This document shows, piece by piece, positions 59,075 to 64,000 of a DNA stretch of 64,000 bases (position 1 is its first letter; each line of letters begins with the position of its first letter). The notes under the pieces are model-generated. The model saw only the letters and a list, made by a program, of their open reading frames with translations. It did not search any database and was not told the origin of the DNA. The translations under genes were made by a program, and so were the position numbers. This DNA is from an uncultured Oscillospiraceae bacterium (GTDB taxonomy: Bacteria; Bacillota; Clostridia; Oscillospirales; Ruminococcaceae), in the NCBI GenBank assembly GCA_934465295.1, contig CAKSKU010000013.1, positions 8,366 through 72,365 on the forward strand, read 5' to 3'.

Positions 59075-60220
59075 TTAAGAAGTCCTTAAACCCGTCGGCA
59101 GAACAACGACCGCTTCCAACCCGTCCGAAAGATTGCGCAGTGTGACCTCGCCGCCCATCTGCTCGGTGAGGTGCTTCACAATGTAAAGTCCAAGCCCCGA
59201 ACCCTGCTCGCCGCCGCAGTTTCCGCCCCGATAAAACTTTCCGAAAATAAAAGGCATATCTGCATCGGGTATGCCCTTTCCATAGTCACGGAAATGTATC
59301 TCCGCCGCACCGCCCGTAAGCGTGATGTAAACATCAATATCCGAACAGGCGTATTTCCGTGCATTGGCGATAAGATTTTCCGTTATCTGCATAAGCCTCT
59401 TAGGGTCAGCCGAAACCTCCGCCGTGAAATTCGGCTTGCAAAAGTGAACATCATTCCGCTTTGGCGCAAGCTCTTTTACCGCATTTTCCATAAATCCGCA
59501 AAGCTCTATCCTTTCGGGAGCAATAACAAGCTTGTCAAGATCGGCAAGCGAATGTAAAAACAGATCGTTCGTCAGACGTGATACCTCGTCGCATTTTTTC
59601 ATTATAACGCCAAGATATTTTTCACGCTTTTCGGGAGTTGTGTCAAGTGCCGCTTCAAGCCCCTCCGCATAAGCACGGATAGAAGCTATCGGCGTTTTTA
59701 TATCGTGCGAAAGCGTTGCAATGACCGTCTTGTTGTTCTCGACCGCCTCACGTTCGCAAGCCCGTGACCTGACGATCTCACGGCGCATGCTGTCGAACGC
59801 CCATGTAAATTCGCCGAAATAGTTTGTGCGCTCATAATCGAGCGGAACATCAAAATTCCCCTGCGATATCTTTTCCGCAAAGCCCTTGAGCTTTTCAAAC
59901 GGACGAAGCATCGCAAAATATACATACCCGAATACGCCTGCCGCAAAAACGATGCATAAACCGCACATAACAAGTATGCCAATATTCGCATCAGGCTCGA
60001 CCCGTGCGGAGCGTATGCTCTCCGAAAGCACCGCTGTCTTGTCGGCAAGTCCCTCATATTCGCCCGAGCTTATGAGCTGCTCTATCTCGTTCACAGCAAC
60101 AAGCTGCTCCGAGACTGTGTCCTGCACCCCGTCACGCCTTTCCGCAAAAAATACTATCCCCGCAAAAATGATAATGACCGCCGAAAACAGCGCAGTCAGT
60201 GAAATTATCCTGCCCTTCAC
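59075..60220 (-). CDS. Sensor histidine kinase (OmpR-partner type)
   Basis: 381 residues from a GTG at 60220 after GGAGGTGAGGG, overlapping the regulator stop (GTGA). Helix 1 at about 7-25, an extracellular part of about 60 residues, helix 2 near 82-105, a HAMP-like linker, HisKA TLSHDIKTPIASIRAYAEGL, then the ATPase NLIANARKYA and GSGLGLYIVKHLTEQMGG. Because of its extracellular loop it is not a BceS-type intramembrane sensor. Confidence 0.93.
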   Translation of the reverse strand: MKGRIISLTALFSAVIIIFAGIVFFAERRDGVQDTVSEQLVAVNEIEQLISSGEYEGLADKTAVLSESIRSARVEPDANIGILVMCGLCIVFAAGVFGYVYFAMLRPFEKLKGFAEKISQGNFDVPLDYERTNYFGEFTWAFDSMRREIVRSRACEREAVENNKTVIATLSHDIKTPIASIRAYAEGLEAALDTTPEKREKYLGVIMKKCDEVSRLTNDLFLHSLADLDKLVIAPERIELCGFMENAVKELAPKRNDVHFCKPNFTAEVSADPKRLMQITENLIANARKYACSDIDVYITLTGGAAEIHFRDYGKGIPDADMPFIFGKFYRGGNCGGEQGSGLGLYIVKHLTEQMGGEVTLRNLSDGLEAVVVLPTGLRTS

Positions 60221-60903
60221 TCCCTCACCTCCAGCATATAGCCAACCTTGTAGACTGTCTTGATGTATTGCGGCTCGGAAGGGTCTTTCTCCAGCTTCTC
60301 CCTAAGCCAGCGGATATGCACCGTCAGCGTGGACGGCTCTGCCGAGGAAAAAGCTCCCCATACCTCTGATAAAAGCTTGTCCTTCGGAACAGCCGTGTTT
60401 TTATGCTCGCCAAGATACGCAAGCAGGTCAAATTCACGCAGCGAAAGCGGCACATTTTCACCGTTTTTTGTGACCGTCCGAGAAGCAGTGTCAATGGAAA
60501 CATCGCCGAAAGTGATGACCCTCTCCTCCGAAAAGCCGTAGGTGCGCCGAATGAGCGCATTCACCCGTGAAATAAGCTCCTTCATCGAGTAAGGCTTCGG
60601 CAAATAATCATCGCCGCCTATGTCGAACCCCGTTATGCGGTCACTCTCGCTCGTCCGTGCGCTCGCAAATATCACAGGCACGGTCGATACCCTCCGAAGC
60701 TCCCTGCAAAGCTCAAAACCCGTAGCATCGGGAAGATTTATGTCCAGCAGGATAAGATGATATGTATTTTCCGCCAAAAGCCCGAACGCCTTCTCCCCCG
60801 TAGCCGCACAGACCGCCGAAAAACCGCAGCTTTCAAGCATTTCGGATATTATAAAGGACAGATCCTCATCATCATCGATTATCAGTATTTGTTTTTTGCT
60901 CAT
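60217..60903 (-). CDS. OmpR-family response regulator
   Basis: 228 residues from the ATG at 60903. Receiver IIDDDEDLSF, LILLDINLPDATGF and DYLPKPYSMKEL; output winged helix with LSLREFDLLAYLGEHKNTAV and LTVHIRWLREKLEKD. First gene of the four-gene module with kinase, ATPase and permease. The ribosome site is weak (AAAGG, 12 bases away). Confidence 0.93.
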   Translation of the reverse strand: MSKKQILIIDDDEDLSFIISEMLESCGFSAVCAATGEKAFGLLAENTYHLILLDINLPDATGFELCRELRRVSTVPVIFASARTSESDRITGFDIGGDDYLPKPYSMKELISRVNALIRRTYGFSEERVITFGDVSIDTASRTVTKNGENVPLSLREFDLLAYLGEHKNTAVPKDKLLSEVWGAFSSAEPSTLTVHIRWLREKLEKDPSEPQYIKTVYKVGYMLEVRE

Positions 60904-60945
60904 CAAGCCACACAGCCTTTCCCGACATCACCGTCGGTATTCTTA

Positions 60946-61518
60946 TCAAACCGAAAAAACAATTGCCCCGAGAACTCCCGAAAGCACTATCATAAATATC
61001 GGTGGAGGAGCGGAGCTTCTGACCTTTTTATACGCAAAATGCAGCCCCCACAGAACAGCAAACAGCACCGCCGACCTTATATCGGGAGCAATACCATCGC
61101 TAAGAACGCCTATCCCGAGCAGCGTAGAAAGTGCCATAGTTACAGCCGTCGCAAGCACCATCGCAACAATGCACGGACGAACGCCCGAAAGGAACGACTC
61201 AACGCCCTTATACTTCATAAAATTTTTCAGCACAGCCGCTATCAGAAGAATTATCACAAACGACGGCAGAATTACCCCGAGCGTGGAAAAAAACGATCCG
61301 AACAAACCGCCCTGCGATGAACCGACAAACGTCGCAATGTTGACCGCAAGAGGCCCGGGCGTCGATTCCGATACCGCAATAAAATTCAGAAATTCATCTT
61401 CCGTCAGCCAGCCGTTTGAGATCACCGTCTCACGCACAAGCGATATCATTCCGTAACCGCCGCCGAACGAAAGGCTTCCAATCATAAAAAAGGTAAGAAA
61501 CAGCTTTAAATACATCAT
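60946..61518 (-). CDS. chrA: Chromate transporter, half-size ChrA (second gene)
   Basis: 190 residues, five or six helices. GSLSFGGGYGMISLVRE near the N-terminus, ESTPGPLAVNIATFVGSSQGG and the GVRPCIVAMV block define ChrA halves. It overlaps the first half gene by four bases (ATGA); together they make the usual inverted two-domain transporter. Proteins with this fold export chromate or sulfate-like anions, though physiological substrates in anaerobes are uncertain. Confidence 0.92.
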   Translation of the reverse strand: MMYLKLFLTFFMIGSLSFGGGYGMISLVRETVISNGWLTEDEFLNFIAVSESTPGPLAVNIATFVGSSQGGLFGSFFSTLGVILPSFVIILLIAAVLKNFMKYKGVESFLSGVRPCIVAMVLATAVTMALSTLLGIGVLSDGIAPDIRSAVLFAVLWGLHFAYKKVRSSAPPPIFMIVLSGVLGAIVFSV

Positions 61519-62084
61519 TTTCCGTCCCTTTCCCGAAGCTTTTTAAGGAAACAGACCGCCACCCCGACTGCACCGCTTATAAGAACATAAAATACGGAAG
61601 AAAATGAAACGGCAAAAAGCGAGCAGAACAGCATAGCGGCAATGACCGTCAGCATTATCACCCTGTTGAACAGATTTTTTTCAAGTCCCCCGAGCATTTT
61701 TATCCCCGCCGAAAGTATCAGGTACACCACACAAACCTGTATCCCCTTAAAAGCGTAAAAAACATATTTCAGTTCAAGAAATTGGTCAAGGAACAGCGAA
61801 ATGCAGAAAATTATCACAAACGACGGAATACTGACCGCAAGCGTAGCCAGCAGCGCACCGATAAGACCCTCCAGCTTGTAGCCGATATAGGTCGCACTGT
61901 TTATCGCCAAAGGTCCCGGGGTCGATTCCGAGACCGCCACCATGTCAAGGAATTCGTCCTTTTCTATCCACTTTCTCTTTTCAACAAATTCATTTTCAAG
62001 CAGTGCTATCATCGCATAGCCGCCGCCAAAGGTGAAAGCTCCGATCTTCAAAAATGTCAGAAATAAAGCCGCCGATCTTTTCAT
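61515..62084 (-). CDS. chrA: Chromate transporter, half-size ChrA (first gene)
   Basis: 189 residues. GAFTFGGGYAMIALLENEFV, DMVAVSESTPGPLAINSATYIG and the helix-rich remainder match ChrA halves; the parallel wording in the next gene shows an ancient duplication. TGGAGAT precedes the ATG. First of the pair; a terminator for the gene upstream lies at 62175. Confidence 0.92.
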   Translation of the reverse strand: MKRSAALFLTFLKIGAFTFGGGYAMIALLENEFVEKRKWIEKDEFLDMVAVSESTPGPLAINSATYIGYKLEGLIGALLATLAVSIPSFVIIFCISLFLDQFLELKYVFYAFKGIQVCVVYLILSAGIKMLGGLEKNLFNRVIMLTVIAAMLFCSLFAVSFSSVFYVLISGAVGVAVCFLKKLRERDGK

Positions 62085-62174
62085 TTTTTATCTCCAAACT
62101 ATCATTCATACTTTGATTTAATTATATGATATTTTATGCGAAATTTCAAGAGCTTTGCCACCGTTTGTCAATAT

Positions 62175-62213
62175 CAAAAAAATCGGCTGATGCAGTATAT
62201 TGCACCAGCCGAT
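62175..62213 (-). terminator. Terminator after the acidic surface protein gene
   Basis: ATCGGCTGATGCA (62182-62194) and TGCACCAGCCGAT (62201-62213) pair with one wobble and are followed on the minus strand by TTTTTTTGATA. Confidence 0.85.
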
Positions 62214-62227
62214 ATTTTCTGCGCAAT

Positions 62228-64000
62228 TCAAGCGCTCATTTCATCAAAAAGATCATCGGAAAAATCCCCATCAGAAGAAATCTCACCATCAGTCTCATTT
62301 ACGTCATCACCATTATTGTCACCATCGGAGTCCTCAACAGGAGCATCCTCACCGGGAGCATCCCCGTCAGAAGAATCACCGTCATTGTCCTCATCGGAGT
62401 TATCATCCTCGCTCGGATTTTCCTCCGAAGAATCATCACCGGTTTCATCTTCGGAAGTCTCATCCTCAGGCTCATCAGCAGGTTCTTCCTCATCAGGCTC
62501 ATCCTCATCAAGTTCAAGCAATCCATTAGCAGCAGTCTCGCTGTCCGCAAGTATGAGCTTCTTGTTGAAAAGAATGATGCTGAATTCACCATTCTCGGTG
62601 CTAAGCTTAAGCTCTCCATTGTAGCTGCCCTTGAAGCTTGATGCAATGACAGTCTTGTTTGATGCTTCAACCGCATTTCCGTCACTGTCAATAAGCTTAA
62701 CGGTTATCTCCTTGGAATCTGCTGTAATACCGTTCCTGGTTATGCTCATAACACCCTTAGAATTGTTAAGTATGTTAAGAACAGTTCCATCCTCGGTCGA
62801 ACCAAGCTCGTAAGCTGTCATTGTTCCAAGAATTGTGTTCTCTCCGTTAAGAGTAAGTACACCGTTTACAGTAACAGCTCCGGTAATACCTGTTCCGTTG
62901 AGTTCAAGCTTTGTTGCCCTGACTGTTCCGCTCGTTCTTGTGTCCTTAAGCGTAACATCGCCTGTGCCTGTTATGCCAGCAAGACCGAGATCGGCATTTT
63001 CTGCCGTGAAAGTGTGCTTTCCTGCCGATATCGTGTACTTGACCGAAGCGTTGTTCTTTGCAGAGTCAAGGTTAGTGTTTGTTACTTCAAGCTCGCCTGT
63101 CAGTGTAACGCTTCCCGTAAATGTAAGCGTCTTGCTTTCGGAGGTTATCGTAAGCTTTCCGTATGTTCCTGACTTAGGAAGCTTCAATGCTCCGTTTATG
63201 TTTGTGCTGTCAAGAAGCTTTACCGTGTACTGTGCATCGCTCATTTTTACGTTTTCTATTACTGTCATCACATCTGTCCAAAGAGCATAGCCCGTTTTGT
63301 TCATTTCAAACACTATCGGCTTCATATATGCTTTTCCGCTTATCGATGTAACCGTATAATTGAGTTCTGTTTCTGTTTCGGGTTTTATCTCCGTAACATC
63401 AAATACATCATTTCCTGCATACTTTGTTGTAAAGAGAACAGTGTTTTCATCGATAGCTTCGGTTGCTTTAAGCTTTATTGTGCCGCTTATGCTGTCGGCT
63501 GTTGTTCCCGTTACCTTTATCGGTGTGAAGTTTGTGTCAAGAGTGATAACTGAACCCTCTGCACCGGTTATGGTCTTTGTTGTCGCAGGTGCTTTTGTGT
63601 TTGAAACGACAAGATTGGCTGTTTCTGTGAGTTCAAGGTCTGTTGTTGTGAATGTTGTGCCTGTTGTGAAATTATTCGTTACCTTTGTTGTTCCGAAGCC
63701 CGATACCTTGTCGATCGGAGTTGTTTCTCCGAGGGTAAGCACTGCCTTTGTTCCGCCCTTTACTGCCGTTATTGTGTCCGAATTGAACCTGTCGAGCGTA
63801 AGGTCGTATGTTGTGCTTATTGTGTAAGGCTTTGTGCTTTCAAGCTTGATATTTTCAAGCTTTAATGGTGTTTTTGCGCTTACTGCTGTTATGTTTGTGA
63901 GGGTTATCGTTTTTGCTTCCTCGTCTGCGCTCTTTATCGTTACGGACTGAGCCTTTGTGAGAGCGGGGAGAACGAACTTAGCTGTTGATGTGTTCTCATT
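62228..64000 (-). CDS. Large secreted beta-repeat protein with acidic tail (3' part only)
   Basis: 590 residues are visible; the frame stays open to the right edge, so the start and signal peptide lie outside. Most of it consists of short, Thr/Val/Gly-rich strands of the kind TITAVKGGTKAVLTLGE, LTNITAVSAKTPLKLENIKL and SGKHTFT-like turns, suggesting a beta-solenoid or adhesin-like fold. The last ~95 residues are almost only Asp, Glu, Ser, Gly and Pro, ending SDDLFDEMSA. No LPXTG, membrane helix or dockerin is seen at the C-terminus. Surface or extracellular role inferred. Confidence 0.75.
   Translation of the reverse strand, partial: NENTSTAKFVLPALTKAQSVTIKSADEEAKTITLTNITAVSAKTPLKLENIKLESTKPYTISTTYDLTLDRFNSDTITAVKGGTKAVLTLGETTPIDKVSGFGTTKVTNNFTTGTTFTTTDLELTETANLVVSNTKAPATTKTITGAEGSVITLDTNFTPIKVTGTTADSISGTIKLKATEAIDENTVLFTTKYAGNDVFDVTEIKPETETELNYTVTSISGKAYMKPIVFEMNKTGYALWTDVMTVIENVKMSDAQYTVKLLDSTNINGALKLPKSGTYGKLTITSESKTLTFTGSVTLTGELEVTNTNLDSAKNNASVKYTISAGKHTFTAENADLGLAGITGTGDVTLKDTRTSGTVRATKLELNGTGITGAVTVNGVLTLNGENTILGTMTAYELGSTEDGTVLNILNNSKGVMSITRNGITADSKEITVKLIDSDGNAVEASNKTVIASSFKGSYNGELKLSTENGEFSIILFNKKLILADSETAANGLLELDEDEPDEEEPADEPEDETSEDETGDDSSEENPSEDDNSDEDNDGDSSDGDAPGEDAPVEDSDGDNNGDDVNETDGEISSDGDFSDDLFDEMSA

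Noticed and set aside
62136..62624. Ser/His/Pro-rich plus-strand frames opposite the acidic tail
   Set aside because: Antisense reading of the Asp/Glu/Ser repeats gives serine- and histidine-rich products; there is no start signal.

Overview
The window looks like a chromosomal segment of a Gram-positive anaerobe of the Clostridia, most likely Oscillospiraceae/Ruminococcus and plausibly a rumen or gut strain. The evidence is a moderate GC content, strong AGGAGG-type ribosome binding sites, Firmicutes-type regulation (a tryptophan T-box, a consensus cre site, TTGACA/TATAAT promoters), lipoprotein-type binding proteins, and an ABC urea importer next to a urease cluster. The genus is inference. 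No rRNA, tRNA, CRISPR array or intact insertion sequence was found. Both ends are cut inside genes: an ABC permease at the left and a large acidic surface protein at the right.

Layout. 1-2.0 kb: a predicted tryptophan ABC importer (trpX, start of trpY) behind a T-box with a UGG specifier. 2.0-7.1 kb: a CobW-like metal GTPase, an HD hydrolase, an orphan sugar-type binding lipoprotein with a cre site, and a membrane-anchored surface protein. 7.3-11 kb: a sugar-binding-domain diguanylate cyclase, a GNAT acetyltransferase, and an ATC-hydrolase-like gene with a decayed paralogue. 11.1-16.6 kb: a TetR-controlled ABC exporter with four copies of one operator, and a divergent membrane protein. 16.6-22.9 kb: a scarred region holding a LysR gene broken by a miniature inverted-repeat element, an intact macrodomain-SirTM sirtuin pair, a MATE pump with a LysR gene, and a graveyard (LysR fragment, ownerless MerR-type promoter, flavodoxin/flavin-reductase chimera). 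22.9-33.6 kb: one co-directional nitrogen-scavenging cluster, urtABCDE, two small membrane proteins, ureAB-C-E-F-G-D. 33.7-35.3 kb: a cytidylate-kinase-like protein and an AraC-type response regulator whose receiver has Glu in place of the phosphoacceptor Asp. 35.6-40.6 kb: a sugar or glycerol-phosphate-type ABC importer with a sugar isomerase-like enzyme and a HAD phosphatase. 41-44 kb: an MFS carrier, small unknown genes, a uracil-DNA-glycosylase-like protein and a C39-like cysteine peptidase, with MITEs between them. 44-51.7 kb: a hybrid histidine kinase and LuxR-type regulator divergent from a three-gene envelope operon of unknown function. 51.8-62.1 kb: NhaC and DMT transporters, a zinc-ribbon membrane protein, a Bce-like two-component/ABC module, and split chromate transporters. 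62.2-64 kb: the C-terminal part of a repetitive secreted protein with an acidic tail.

How the parts work together. The clearest pathway is urea capture (Urt), hydrolysis (UreABC) and nickel insertion (UreDEFG). Transport of tryptophan, sugars, drugs and ions makes up much of the rest, often paired with a local regulator whose operator can be read from the sequence. Repeats are unusually dense for one window: two MITE-like families (A with three copies plus relics, B with one good and one degenerate copy), a heptamer-repeat element with a 29-base identical tail (two copies), and several long palindromes. Some of them have altered genes: one breaks a LysR gene, one supplies a stop codon, and one lies just upstream of a gene that seems to lack its N-terminus.
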